From positions 49,457-88,830 of the forward strand of contig FR895140.1 in the NCBI GenBank assembly GCA_000435675.1: DNA of 39,374 bases, written 5' to 3'. Every line of letters starts with the position of its first letter. The stretch's first letter is position 1. A program made the translations under genes and the position numbers. Source of the stretch: Eggerthella sp. CAG:298. Its GTDB lineage: Bacteria > Actinomycetota > Coriobacteriia > Coriobacteriales > Eggerthellaceae. Positions 16,012 through 24,428 of the stretch are shown here, piece after piece. The notes below the pieces were generated by a model that saw only the letters and a list, made by a program, of their open reading frames with translations, was not told the origin of the DNA and did not search any database.

Positions 16012-16746
16012 ATGACATTCGGTTCCTTTCCTATAGCCGAGCGCTTCGTGAGCATCAATGGCGAAGGCGCGCACGCGGGCAAGCTCGCGGCGTTCATTCG
16101 TTTTCCGGGCTGTAACTTGGATTGCTCTTACTGCGATACGCAGTGGGCGCGCGACCCGGAGCTCACCGTTGAATTCGTGAGTGTTGAAGAGCTCTGCGAC
16201 TGGGTGGAGAGCGAAGGGGTAACGTGCGTGACCATCACGGGCGGCGAGCCCACGCTCCAATCGGATCTCTACCGCCTGCTGCATGCGCTTGCTCGTCTGG
16301 AGGCGGTCGAGGTGGTCGAGATCGAGACCAATGGCTCGACCGACCTTGCCAAGCTCATCGCGCACGATTCCAAGCGGGAGGAGGAGCGTCCGATCGCGCT
16401 TGCGGAGTTTCCCGCTCCGCGTCCAGAAAAACTCTGTATCACGATGGACTACAAGCTGCCTTCTTCTGGCATGGAAGACAAGATGGTTTGTGAGAATTTC
16501 GAGTTGCTCGGCGAACACGACGTGGTGAAGTTCGTGGTCGGTTCGCACGAGGATCTTGAGCGCATGGTTGAAGTGGTGCGCGAACACGAGCTTGCCACGC
16601 GCTGCCAGGTGTATATCAGCCCCGTGTTCGGCGCGATCGAGCCGTCTACTATCGTCGATTTCATGCGTGAGCGCGCGCTTACGCACGCAAGGCTGCAGCT
16701 TCAGCTTCACAAGTTCATCTGGCCAAACCAGGAAAGGGGAGTGTAG
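16012..16746 (+). CDS. queE: 7-carboxy-7-deazaguanine synthase QueE
   Basis: Radical SAM enzyme that contracts the pterin ring of QueD's product to 7-carboxy-7-deazaguanine. The cluster motif is C34-x3-C38-x2-C41 (GCNLDCSYCDT), the substrate-binding INGEGAHAGK stretch precedes it, and TITGGEPTLQ follows at about residues 75-84. At 244 residues the length is normal. The ribosome site is weak (purine-rich GAAAG), which may mean translation partly coupled to queD, 24 bp upstream. Two bases separate its stop from queC. Confidence 0.95.
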   Translation: MTFGSFPIAERFVSINGEGAHAGKLAAFIRFPGCNLDCSYCDTQWARDPELTVEFVSVEELCDWVESEGVTCVTITGGEPTLQSDLYRLLHALARLEAVEVVEIETNGSTDLAKLIAHDSKREEERPIALAEFPAPRPEKLCITMDYKLPSSGMEDKMVCENFELLGEHDVVKFVVGSHEDLERMVEVVREHELATRCQVYISPVFGAIEPSTIVDFMRERALTHARLQLQLHKFIWPNQERGV

Positions 16747-16748
16747 CG

Positions 16749-17456
16749 ATGGGTTCGACGGATGGTGCCAAGAAGAAGGCGCTCGTGCTTTGCAGCGGTG
16801 GGGTGGATTCGACCACCTTGCTGGCGCTCGCAGTTGAGCGCTATGGCGCAGAGAACGTCTACGCGCTTTCGATCTTCTACGGTCAAAAACATGATCGTGA
16901 GCTTGAAGCCGCGAAACAGGTAGCGCGCTACTATGGGGTTGAGCAGCGCTTTTTGGACCTAGCACCCATCTTCGCGGAAAGCGATTGCTCGTTGCTAGCA
17001 GCATCTTCTGCTCAGATCCCGCATGAGACTTACGCCGCGCAGCTGGCCAACGAAAGCGATGCGCCGGTGAGCACCTATGTGCCCTTCCGCAACGGACTCT
17101 TCCTCTCCAGCGCAGCCTCCATCGCGCTTTCGCTCGATTGCTCGGTCGTGTGCTACGGTGCTCATGCCGACGATTGGGCAGGTTGTGCCTACCCCGATTG
17201 CTCGCAGGAGTTCGTCGACGCGATGGCTTCAGCTATTGAACAAGGCACTGGCGGTCAGCTTCGATTGGTCGCTCCCTTCGTGCAGTGGCCGAAGGCGCGC
17301 ATCGTTGAAGAAGGCTTGAAGCGCGCGGTTCCTTACGAACTTACGTGGTCGTGCTATGAAGGCGGGGAAGAGCCGTGCGGAACGTGTGGCACCTGCCTCG
17401 ATCGCAAGCGCGCGTTCGAGCTGAACGGGGTCATCGACCCGCTTCTGAAGAAATGA
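16749..17456 (+). CDS. queC: 7-cyano-7-deazaguanine synthase QueC
   Basis: ATP-dependent enzyme turning 7-carboxy-7-deazaguanine and ammonia into preQ0. The PP-loop is LCSGGVDSTTLL (residues 14-25). C-terminal zinc cysteines C202, C210, C213 and C216 are in CYEGGEEPCGTCGTC, as in other QueC proteins. At 235 residues it is complete. The ATG is 2 bp after the queE stop, with AAAGGGGAG overlapping the end of queE, so translation is tightly coupled. Confidence 0.95.
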   Translation: MGSTDGAKKKALVLCSGGVDSTTLLALAVERYGAENVYALSIFYGQKHDRELEAAKQVARYYGVEQRFLDLAPIFAESDCSLLAASSAQIPHETYAAQLANESDAPVSTYVPFRNGLFLSSAASIALSLDCSVVCYGAHADDWAGCAYPDCSQEFVDAMASAIEQGTGGQLRLVAPFVQWPKARIVEEGLKRAVPYELTWSCYEGGEEPCGTCGTCLDRKRAFELNGVIDPLLKK

Positions 17457-17555
17457 TTTAACACTGCTGCAATGCGAATTCATGCCGCGCAGCAAAACTC
17501 ACGTCGCGTTGCGCAATCCATGCTGCGCCGCAGACGCTTTTAGGAAAGGAAGATC

Positions 17556-18020
17556 ATGACGAAAACCCGCGAAGATGAAGGCCTGGAGCTGCTAGGAAAC
17601 CAGCAGGTGAGCTATCCTACCGACTACGCACCTGAGATGCTTGAGACCTTCCAGAACAAGCACCCCGAAAATGATTACTGGGTGCGCTTCAACTGTCCCG
17701 AATTCACGAGCCTCTGCCCGATCACGAGTCAGCCCGATTTCGCCACGATCTACATCAACTACGTGCCTGATGAGCGCATGGTGGAGAGCAAGAGCCTGAA
17801 ACTCTATTTGTTCTCATTCCGCAATCACGGCGATTTCCACGAGGATTGCGTGAACACTATCATGAAGGACCTCATCGAGCTCATGGATCCGAAGTATATC
17901 GAGGTCTGGGGCGAATTCACGCCTCGCGGAGGCATCTCCATCCATCCCTACGCCAACTACGGCCGTCCGAACACGCGCTGGGAAGAGGTCGCCTGGATCC
18001 GCCTCTCCATGCACGAATAA
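17556..18020 (+). CDS. queF: NADPH-dependent 7-cyano-7-deazaguanine reductase QueF
   Basis: Reduces the nitrile of preQ0 to the aminomethyl group of preQ1. This is the short unimodular type (154 residues, like B. subtilis): C54, which forms the thioimide, and D61 lie in FTSLCPITSQPDFA; NHGDFHEDC and the C-terminal TPRGGISIHPYANYG complete the pattern. GGAAAGGAAG precedes the ATG. It lies 99 bp after queC without a visible terminator between them, so it is most likely in the same message. A dispersed 25-bp repeat follows 3 bp after its stop. Confidence 0.95.
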   Translation: MTKTREDEGLELLGNQQVSYPTDYAPEMLETFQNKHPENDYWVRFNCPEFTSLCPITSQPDFATIYINYVPDERMVESKSLKLYLFSFRNHGDFHEDCVNTIMKDLIELMDPKYIEVWGEFTPRGGISIHPYANYGRPNTRWEEVAWIRLSMHE

Positions 18021-18023
18021 AGG

Positions 18024-18048
18024 TGTCGAACGACCGGGTAGTTTGTCA
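18024..18048 (-). repeat. Dispersed 25-bp intergenic repeat, copy 2 (inverted)
   Basis: Identical over all 25 bp to the reverse complement of 1158-1182. It begins 3 bp after the queF stop codon. Confidence 0.85.
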
Positions 18049-18079
18049 TCCGGATCTAAATGAATCATAAGTAGAAGAA

Positions 18080-18111
18080 TCGTTATGAACTTGAAAAGCG
18101 CTTCATAACGA
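18080..18111 (-). terminator. Hairpin at the end of the MocR-type regulator gene
   Basis: TCGTTATGAA and TTCATAACGA form a perfect 10-bp stem with a 12-base loop that spans the stop codon of the regulator gene. On the minus strand it is followed by TTCTTCTACTT, so it may terminate that gene. It also lies where the queDECF message would run out. Confidence 0.6.
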
Positions 18112-19548
18112 CCATGCTCTGGCAAGCTGCTTTATTCCTTTCGGTATCTCTTCTTCTGTTATTTTAGAAAACCCTATCAAGATTGAACTTTTCATAGGAT
18201 GCGTGTCGGTAGTCCAATACTGATCCGTCGGATAAACGCGAACGCTCTTTCGACGCGCAAGCTCTATGAGCTCTTCTTGAGTGCGCTCATATTTATCTAC
18301 AACGAGCAGGTGCAGACCTGCACCCTCATCCAAAACATCAACCAAGTCTCCCATCTCGCTTTTCAATGATTTCGCCAATATATCGTGTCTTTTTCTGTAA
18401 GTATTAACGGTGGAACGCTCGTATCTATCCCAAGTATTCGATTCCAAGAAGAGTCGAAGCATCTCTTGTTCAAGCCAGGGCACAGCACAGAGGTCAGCAG
18501 GAAATCTCTTATTCCATCTTTCGAGAAGAGCAGCAGGTAATATGATGTATGAGATGCGAATAGCAGGAGTCAGTATTTTCGACATCGTTCCAAGATATAT
18601 CGTATTGTCCTTATCGATCGCACGCAACGCTGGCGATGGGCTTGATTCATATCTGAATTCACAACAGTAATCATCTTCGATTATGTATGCGTCTTTTTTC
18701 CGAGCCCAGTCGATTAGTTTCAACCTCATTGAGAGGGACATGACGAAGCCTAATGGGAATTGGTTTGAAGGAGTGGCAACAACCAACTTCGCATCGCTGT
18801 TTTGCAATCTTTCGATCACATTTACCTCATCCATATGCACAGGAAGCGGTTCGATCTTGTATCCCTCTTCAATAAACGCATCCCTTGCGATGTTATAACC
18901 TGGATCCTCTACCGCCACACACGCATCTCGTTCATTGAACAGCGAAGCCAGCTTTCGAAGTGCTGCTTGAGTTCCAGATTGAATGACCACCTGCTCAGGG
19001 ACGCATTTGATATCCCTTTTCTTGTAAACGTATTTTGCAATCTCTTTGCGCAATCCATAAAGTCCAAAGGGATCCACATATAGAGAGGCGGATTCAAAAT
19101 TATTTGCTCGAAACGCCTTGTCGGCCATTGCTCTCATGATATCTAGTGGCAATGCGCCTAGATCTTTGTTCCCATAGGCGAAGTCGTATTTACACCCTAG
19201 ATCGCTCTCGAGAGGAAAGATGTTACGAGCATTTTCACTCGCCTCTATCAGCGCTGAATCGCTTCGCCCTGACGCGTTCCCATCGAAGACAGAAAGATCG
19301 AGGTCTTCCACAACATAGCCAATTCCACGATGCCCCTTTGCATATCCTTCTAACGCAAGCTGTTTGTATGCTGCCTCAACCGTGTTACGCGCAATGCCTA
19401 GATTTGAAGCCAGTTCTCGTATCTTCGGAAGCTTTTCCCCTGATAGAATCTTTCCCTTCTCTATGTATTCGCTGATCTGAAAATAGAGCTGTCGGTAAGC
19501 CGGTGTCTTTAGCGATCGATCTATTGTGAAGTTATACATTGCACCCAT
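18103..19548 (-). CDS. MocR/GntR-family PLP-dependent transcriptional regulator
   Basis: A 481-residue fusion of an N-terminal GntR-type winged HTH (residues 15-80, with IRELASNLGIARNTVEAAYKQL) and a fold-type-I aminotransferase-like domain. PLP-site residues are present: EDDYCCEFRY (290-300), the schiff-base lysine K324 in GTMSKIL, and the ATPSNQFPLG block. Such proteins sense PLP, amino acids or related amines and are usually not active aminotransferases. Two start codons are possible (19548 or ATG 19539). It is divergent from the molybdoenzyme operon with 168 bp between, so it probably controls it (inference). Its codon use and base composition are more AT-rich than the neighbours, a hint of transfer. 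Confidence 0.9.
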   Translation of the reverse strand: MGAMYNFTIDRSLKTPAYRQLYFQISEYIEKGKILSGEKLPKIRELASNLGIARNTVEAAYKQLALEGYAKGHRGIGYVVEDLDLSVFDGNASGRSDSALIEASENARNIFPLESDLGCKYDFAYGNKDLGALPLDIMRAMADKAFRANNFESASLYVDPFGLYGLRKEIAKYVYKKRDIKCVPEQVVIQSGTQAALRKLASLFNERDACVAVEDPGYNIARDAFIEEGYKIEPLPVHMDEVNVIERLQNSDAKLVVATPSNQFPLGFVMSLSMRLKLIDWARKKDAYIIEDDYCCEFRYESSPSPALRAIDKDNTIYLGTMSKILTPAIRISYIILPAALLERWNKRFPADLCAVPWLEQEMLRLFLESNTWDRYERSTVNTYRKRHDILAKSLKSEMGDLVDVLDEGAGLHLLVVDKYERTQEELIELARRKSVRVYPTDQYWTTDTHPMKSSILIGFSKITEEEIPKGIKQLARAWSL

Positions 19549-19716
19549 ACCTGTGTCAGTCGTTTAATTCTTCAATCCCTATTATTTTCATAAGAATTGA
19601 ATATTTCAATGGGTAATCCCCATTGACGAAATTCAGAACAATTTAGATGATTTTTTATGATTCCTATTTGATTTGAAGTTAAACGAAGAGCAAATGAACG
19701 AGAGAAGGGGTTGTGA
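19549..19716. promoter_or_regulatory. Divergent control region with palindromic candidate operators
   Basis: AT-rich spacer between the MocR-type gene and the molybdoenzyme genes. It holds TCAATGGG-TAATC-CCCATTGA (19606-19626), a perfect 8-bp inverted repeat, and an overlapping ATTGAA/TTCAAT inverted repeat (about 19596-19610), plus another TTCAATCCC at 19571. The three TTCAAT(C/G) copies are good candidates for the regulator's binding site. Confidence 0.55.
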
Positions 19717-22428
19717 ATGAATCCACAAGTCGAAATCGTTCCTTCTGATGCAGCTACCGAACAGACATCACTAGAACAGCATGGCTTCACAAGGAGGCAA
19801 TTCATTGCAGGATCAGCAGCAACACTAGCCATTGCGGCGGCAGGCGGAGTGAGTGCGCTGGAATTTCCAGCGAATGCAGAAGCGCTCACTGAAGCCGAGC
19901 CACTCGGCGGCGAATGGATCCGAACCACCTGTTCACCGAACTGCACAGGAGCATGCGGAATCAACGCATGGGTCCAAGATGGTCAGGTGCGCTTGTTGAA
20001 GCAGGCGGCCGATTACCCTTATGAGCATTACAATCCGCGCGGATGCCTTAAAGGTCTTTCGATCAATACGATCCTTCATGGTCCCGATCGCCTTACGAAA
20101 CCGCTCATGAAGAACGCAGATGGCGAACAGATCGAGACCGATTGGGATACCGCACTCGATACAGCAGCGGACAAGCTGCGCGAGATCGCAGAGAAATACG
20201 GCCCCGACTCTATCGGCGTCATCTATCAGGTGCAGGGCACTGGTCACATCCAGAAAGGCGCGCTCGTGCGTATCGCCAACACGTTCGGCTGGTCGATCAT
20301 CGGCGGTTACGAACTCAATGGCGACCTGCCCATGTTCTGGCCTGAGACCTTTGGTTGTCAAAGCGAAGAGCTGGAATCGTACTGCTGGGAAGACTCGAAG
20401 CTCACGCTCGTTTTCGGCTCGAACGTCATGGTCACGCGCATGCCCGACGCTCACTTCCTCACCTACTCGCAGGAAAACGGCGGCAAGGTGATCTACTTCG
20501 ATCCGAACTATTCGGCATCGGCTGAAAAGGCGAATGAATGGGTGCGCATCGCTCCCGACTCAGATGGTGCATTCGCGCTGGCTATGGCCAAGACCATCAT
20601 TGATGAAGACCTCTACGACAAGCATTTCATGCAAACGTATACGGATTCACCGTTCCTCATCAATCTCGAAACAGGCAAGAAGATCCTGGCAGAAGAAGTG
20701 CAGGGTCTTTCTCCCACGCCGGGCCTGCCCGATTTCCGTAAGAGCTATGTGGCAGTTGATCAAACGAGTGGCGCGCTTCAGGCAACGAACCCCCTCAAGC
20801 TTGACGACAACAACTATGCACTCACGGGAAGCTACGACGTGCCGTTGAAAGATGGCACGACCGCTAAAGCGAAAACGGGTTTCCAGTTGCTCACCGAACA
20901 GCTGGAGAACTATACGCCTGAAGCGGCTGCCGATATCTGTAAGATCGATGCGGACACCATCACGCGCATTGCACGCGAAGCAGCCACGGTCAAACCGATG
21001 CACATCATCTTCGGCGGTGGAACGCAGCAGTGGTACCACGGCGATCTGAAAGGTCGCGCATGCGCGCTCGTGGCATGCCTTACCGGAAACGTAGGGCAGC
21101 TCGGCGGCGGTATCTCAACCTACGTTGGTCAGTATAAGACGCGCTTCAACACGGCAAGCTGGATGGTGCCAGAAGGCGCGGTCAAGAATTCGTGCCCGTT
21201 CCATTATTGGGTGAATGGCCCCACGCCGCAGATGACGGCAAAATATCCCAAGCACGGGTTCAAAGCGCTCGTGGTTGGCTGGGGCAATCCACTCGAGCAG
21301 CATAACGTAGCGAACTGGCTTCGCCATGCGTTCGAGAGCGGTGAGCTTGAGTACCTCGTGTGCATGGAATTCCAAGACACGCTCACGGCATCTCGTGCGG
21401 ACGTTACGTTCCCCTGCGCGAGCTGGTACGAAAAGACCGAGCTCACCACCACGCCGCTTCACCCATATGTCCAGCTTCAGCAGCGCATCGTTGAGCCGCC
21501 GGGAGAGGCGCGCGAAGAGATCTGGGTCTTGACCGAGCTTGCGAACCGTATCGATCCTTCGAAGGAATCGCTCTGGCCGCGCTTCGCTCCAGAAGATTCC
21601 GAAAAGCGCTCCGATGAGGTGCTTGCGCTCTTGCTCGAAAAGGGCGGCCCTACCATCGAGCACCTCACACCCGAGGAACTGCGCAAAGGCCCTGGCAAGC
21701 TTGCGCACACGAATCCTGGTGAAAAGAAGATTCCGTTCTGGGAGCAGGTGCACGATCGCACTCCATTCCCTACGGTCTCACGTCCGAATCCTATCGATGC
21801 CACAGCGAAGTTCGTGAAATCGGGCCGCATTGAGTTCTATCGCGACGAAGACATCTTCCTTGAGTTGAACGAGCAGCTTCCCTGCTATAAACCGCCTTTC
21901 GAGGACACTGAATACAAGGACAATCCTGAGGCGCGCGAGCTCTATCCGCTCGGATACACCACGCGCAACAGCGCTTTCCGCGTGCACGCAACATACGTGA
22001 ACAACCCCTTCATGCTCGAGATCCAGGACAACACTCCCAAGGTATGGCTCAACCCTGAAACGGCAGCTGAGCGCGGCCTGAAAACGGGTGATTGGGTCGA
22101 GGTCTACAACAGCCGCGGAACAGTGGAAGGTCAGCTCATCGAGGACCCGGGCGTGTATCCAACGCAGTGCATCTTCGACCAGGGTTGGTGGTCGGCTTAC
22201 GACAACAAGACGAGTTACAACTCGCTCATCTGGCCGTGGATCAATCCTACGAATGAGGTGTATTACATGGTCAGTGTTTGGTCGCCCAATATGGCTTGGA
22301 ATGAAACGGTCTGCAATGTGCGCCTGTCCAATGGTGGCGCGCCCGAGATCGTGAAGAACACAGGCAAGAGCACGCTTGATGGCAACGTGAAGGATGGCTC
22401 GGGCATCGAATACGGAAAGGGGGCGTAA
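19717..22428 (+). CDS. Tat-exported molybdopterin oxidoreductase catalytic subunit (NarG/EbdA-like branch)
   Basis: A 903-residue DMSO-reductase-superfamily enzyme. A twin-arginine signal (TRRQFIAG, residues 25-32) followed by a hydrophobic stretch predicts export in folded form. The N-terminal [4Fe-4S] site is C72-x3-C76-x3-C80 with C110 (PRGC). The segments DGQVRLLKQAADYP, GDLP (D203), GSNVMVTRMPDAHF and DSDGAFALAMAKT align with nitrate reductase NarG and ethylbenzene dehydrogenase, so D203 is the likely Mo ligand; however, the first cluster ligand is Cys instead of the His common in that branch. The substrate cannot be told from sequence; relatives in Eggerthellaceae dehydroxylate catechols or reduce S- and N-oxides. 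It starts an operon with Fe-S and membrane subunits. Confidence 0.9.
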   Translation: MNPQVEIVPSDAATEQTSLEQHGFTRRQFIAGSAATLAIAAAGGVSALEFPANAEALTEAEPLGGEWIRTTCSPNCTGACGINAWVQDGQVRLLKQAADYPYEHYNPRGCLKGLSINTILHGPDRLTKPLMKNADGEQIETDWDTALDTAADKLREIAEKYGPDSIGVIYQVQGTGHIQKGALVRIANTFGWSIIGGYELNGDLPMFWPETFGCQSEELESYCWEDSKLTLVFGSNVMVTRMPDAHFLTYSQENGGKVIYFDPNYSASAEKANEWVRIAPDSDGAFALAMAKTIIDEDLYDKHFMQTYTDSPFLINLETGKKILAEEVQGLSPTPGLPDFRKSYVAVDQTSGALQATNPLKLDDNNYALTGSYDVPLKDGTTAKAKTGFQLLTEQLENYTPEAAADICKIDADTITRIAREAATVKPMHIIFGGGTQQWYHGDLKGRACALVACLTGNVGQLGGGISTYVGQYKTRFNTASWMVPEGAVKNSCPFHYWVNGPTPQMTAKYPKHGFKALVVGWGNPLEQHNVANWLRHAFESGELEYLVCMEFQDTLTASRADVTFPCASWYEKTELTTTPLHPYVQLQQRIVEPPGEAREEIWVLTELANRIDPSKESLWPRFAPEDSEKRSDEVLALLLEKGGPTIEHLTPEELRKGPGKLAHTNPGEKKIPFWEQVHDRTPFPTVSRPNPIDATAKFVKSGRIEFYRDEDIFLELNEQLPCYKPPFEDTEYKDNPEARELYPLGYTTRNSAFRVHATYVNNPFMLEIQDNTPKVWLNPETAAERGLKTGDWVEVYNSRGTVEGQLIEDPGVYPTQCIFDQGWWSAYDNKTSYNSLIWPWINPTNEVYYMVSVWSPNMAWNETVCNVRLSNGGAPEIVKNTGKSTLDGNVKDGSGIEYGKGA

Positions 22429-22431
22429 ACG

Positions 22432-23148
22432 ATGAGATACGCAATGGCTATCGATTTGAGTCGCTGCATCGGCTGCCGCACGTGCGCGGTCGTATGCAAG
22501 AATTACAACTCGCAACCCCAAGGCATCTGGTGGAATCGCGTATTCACCAGCGGTACGCCTGAATACGATGTGGCAGTCGAAGTGAACGACCAGCTTAGAA
22601 TGGAATTCGTTCCGATCAGCTGCCAGCATTGTACCGATGCACCGTGTGAGACCGTTTGCCCTACGGGTGCAACCTATATCGACCCCGATACGGGCACGGT
22701 GCTGGTGGATTACGACCGTTGCATCGGTTGCCGCACGTGCGCAAGCGCATGCCCCTATGGGGTGCGTCAGTTCAACTGGGGAAAGCCGGCAGAAATGGTC
22801 GGGCTGGATAACACCACGTACGACTACGGTTATCCAAAGGATTACTACGATGGCGATCATCTGGTATACACCCCGCACCGCCCCGAAGGCGTGATGGAAA
22901 AGTGTACGTTCTGCGCGCAGAACGTTTCGCAAGGGATCCCACCTGCCTGCTGCAGTGCTTGTCCTGGCAATGCGCGTATCTTCGGCGATATGGATGATCC
23001 GAACTCCGAGATCAGGAAGTATCTCGAAGGCAAGGAGACCATCACTCTGGGCGATCGGTATAAGACGCATCCTAACGTCTACTATGTGGTTTCGCATGAG
23101 GTCACACAGGTCGACCCCATCTCTCAAGAACAGCGTAAGGAGGGCTGA
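22432..23148 (+). CDS. Four-cluster ferredoxin-like electron-transfer subunit (DmsB/NrfC type)
   Basis: A 238-residue subunit carrying electrons between the membrane anchor and the molybdoenzyme. Sixteen cysteines form four [4Fe-4S] sites: C12/15/18/22, C64/67/72/76, C97/100/103/107, and C158/161/173 (or 174)/177. It lacks its own signal and is presumably exported bound to the catalytic subunit. The start lies 3 bp after the stop of the catalytic gene; GGAAAGGGGG overlaps the end of that gene. It is shorter than NarH (about 510) and is closer to DmsB/NrfC in plan. Confidence 0.93.
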   Translation: MRYAMAIDLSRCIGCRTCAVVCKNYNSQPQGIWWNRVFTSGTPEYDVAVEVNDQLRMEFVPISCQHCTDAPCETVCPTGATYIDPDTGTVLVDYDRCIGCRTCASACPYGVRQFNWGKPAEMVGLDNTTYDYGYPKDYYDGDHLVYTPHRPEGVMEKCTFCAQNVSQGIPPACCSACPGNARIFGDMDDPNSEIRKYLEGKETITLGDRYKTHPNVYYVVSHEVTQVDPISQEQRKEG

Positions 23149-23150
23149 TC

Positions 23151-24308
23151 ATGGAAAGATCAACACGTAAGATTGCCCTTGTCGGAATAGTCCTTCTGGT
23201 GGTGGGTCTCATCGCCTGGATCATGCAATTGACCGGCGGCTTGCAAGCTGGATCGAACATGACCAACGTATTCCTTTGGGGCCTTATGATCGCCGTTTTT
23301 GCCTTTTTGGTAGGCTTCGGCGCAGGTTCGCAGTTCGTTGCAAGCGCGATTATCCTTTCGGGGAAAGAGGAGCTTAAGCCATTGGCACGTATCGCGGGCG
23401 CATGCGGGCTTGCTTGTGTATGCGCTGCTGGCGTGGCGATCCTGGCCGATCTAGGTGCGATTCGCAATGCGCTTGCCATGATCGTTGGTATGAACCCGCG
23501 TTCTCCGCTGGCTTGGGACATGATTGCCATGTGTACGTTCATCGTGCTCTCGATCGTGCAGCTGGTCATGATCGCGCGCGATGCGCGTTACGTGAAGGTG
23601 TGGGCAGTGCTTGCTGGCCTTGCGGCACTTGCGCTTCAGATCGTCGAAGGGCTGCTTTTCTCCACGCAAACCGCGCATGGCTGGTGGGCAACGCCGATCA
23701 TGCCCGTTGATTTCTTGGCGGTCGCGTTCGTGAGCGGTTTCGCGCTCATTCTGCTGATAGCTTGCGTGAAGGGTGCTTCGTCGAAGGCGCTCGCTTGGCT
23801 TGGGCGCATTTGCGCTAGTGCGATTGCGGTTCACCTGGTGCTCGCGCTTATCGATCTGTGCCTGATGTTCTTCGAGGGTACTCCAGAATCTGCTGGCATC
23901 CTGGCAGCAGTTGGCTCGAACATCCTGTTGTATCTGGTAGAACTTATCCTGCCATTCATTGCGATGATCATGCTCTTCTTGCCGAAGAACCGTGGACAGA
24001 AGAAGCCTGCGCTCATCGCTTCGATTCTGGTTATCGTAGGCATCTTCGCGCACCGTTTGATGCTGCTCTTCCCGGCTTACAATGCACCTTCGCTCTACTT
24101 GCAGCTTTCGGGAACCGATTTCACCACGGGACCGTATCCGATCTCAACAGGACGCTATCTTGATTGGGACCTAACGTTCGCGAACACCACGCCGTATTTC
24201 CCAGCAGGGCCGGAATGGCTGGCTATGCTCTTCCCGATCGGGCTTGCGCTTGTTGCAGTAGTGGTGATTCTCTTCATTATGAAGAAGCTTCAGAAGGATA
24301 AGAGCTAG
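23151..24308 (+). CDS. NrfD/PsrC-family membrane anchor subunit
   Basis: A 385-residue, very hydrophobic protein with about ten predicted membrane helices, of the NrfD/PsrC/DmsC type that exchanges electrons with menaquinol without haem. Characteristic features are the early helix FLWGLMIAVFAFLVGFGAGSQ, a polar residue-bearing fourth-fifth helix region (DMIAMCTF, VEGLLFSTQ), and a long outer loop (TDFTTGPYPISTGRYLDWD) before the last helix. The ATG is 2 bp after the stop of the Fe-S subunit; AAGGAGG overlaps its end. With the two upstream genes it makes a complete membrane-bound respiratory reductase or oxidase. Confidence 0.88.
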   Translation: MERSTRKIALVGIVLLVVGLIAWIMQLTGGLQAGSNMTNVFLWGLMIAVFAFLVGFGAGSQFVASAIILSGKEELKPLARIAGACGLACVCAAGVAILADLGAIRNALAMIVGMNPRSPLAWDMIAMCTFIVLSIVQLVMIARDARYVKVWAVLAGLAALALQIVEGLLFSTQTAHGWWATPIMPVDFLAVAFVSGFALILLIACVKGASSKALAWLGRICASAIAVHLVLALIDLCLMFFEGTPESAGILAAVGSNILLYLVELILPFIAMIMLFLPKNRGQKKPALIASILVIVGIFAHRLMLLFPAYNAPSLYLQLSGTDFTTGPYPISTGRYLDWDLTFANTTPYFPAGPEWLAMLFPIGLALVAVVVILFIMKKLQKDKS

Positions 24309-24343
24309 CACGAGGGATGCATTCGATAAAAGCAGCGGCGAAA

Positions 24344-24365
24344 AAGATGACGAACGAGTCATCTT
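24344..24365 (+). terminator. Hairpin after the molybdoenzyme operon
   Basis: AAGATGAC and GTCATCTT form a perfect 8-bp stem around GAACGA, flanked by A-rich sequence on the left and ATAAATG on the right. It probably ends the operon, but the U tract is poor. Confidence 0.5.
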
Positions 24366-24428
24366 ATAAATGCCTCTTGGGCGTTCATCGGGTAAACTTT
24401 GAACGTCCACGTTTGATTGGCAGTTTGC

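Noticed and set aside
21778..23127. 449-codon minus-strand frame opposite the molybdoenzyme genes
   Set aside because: It is antisense to two well-conserved genes and has no recognisable domain.
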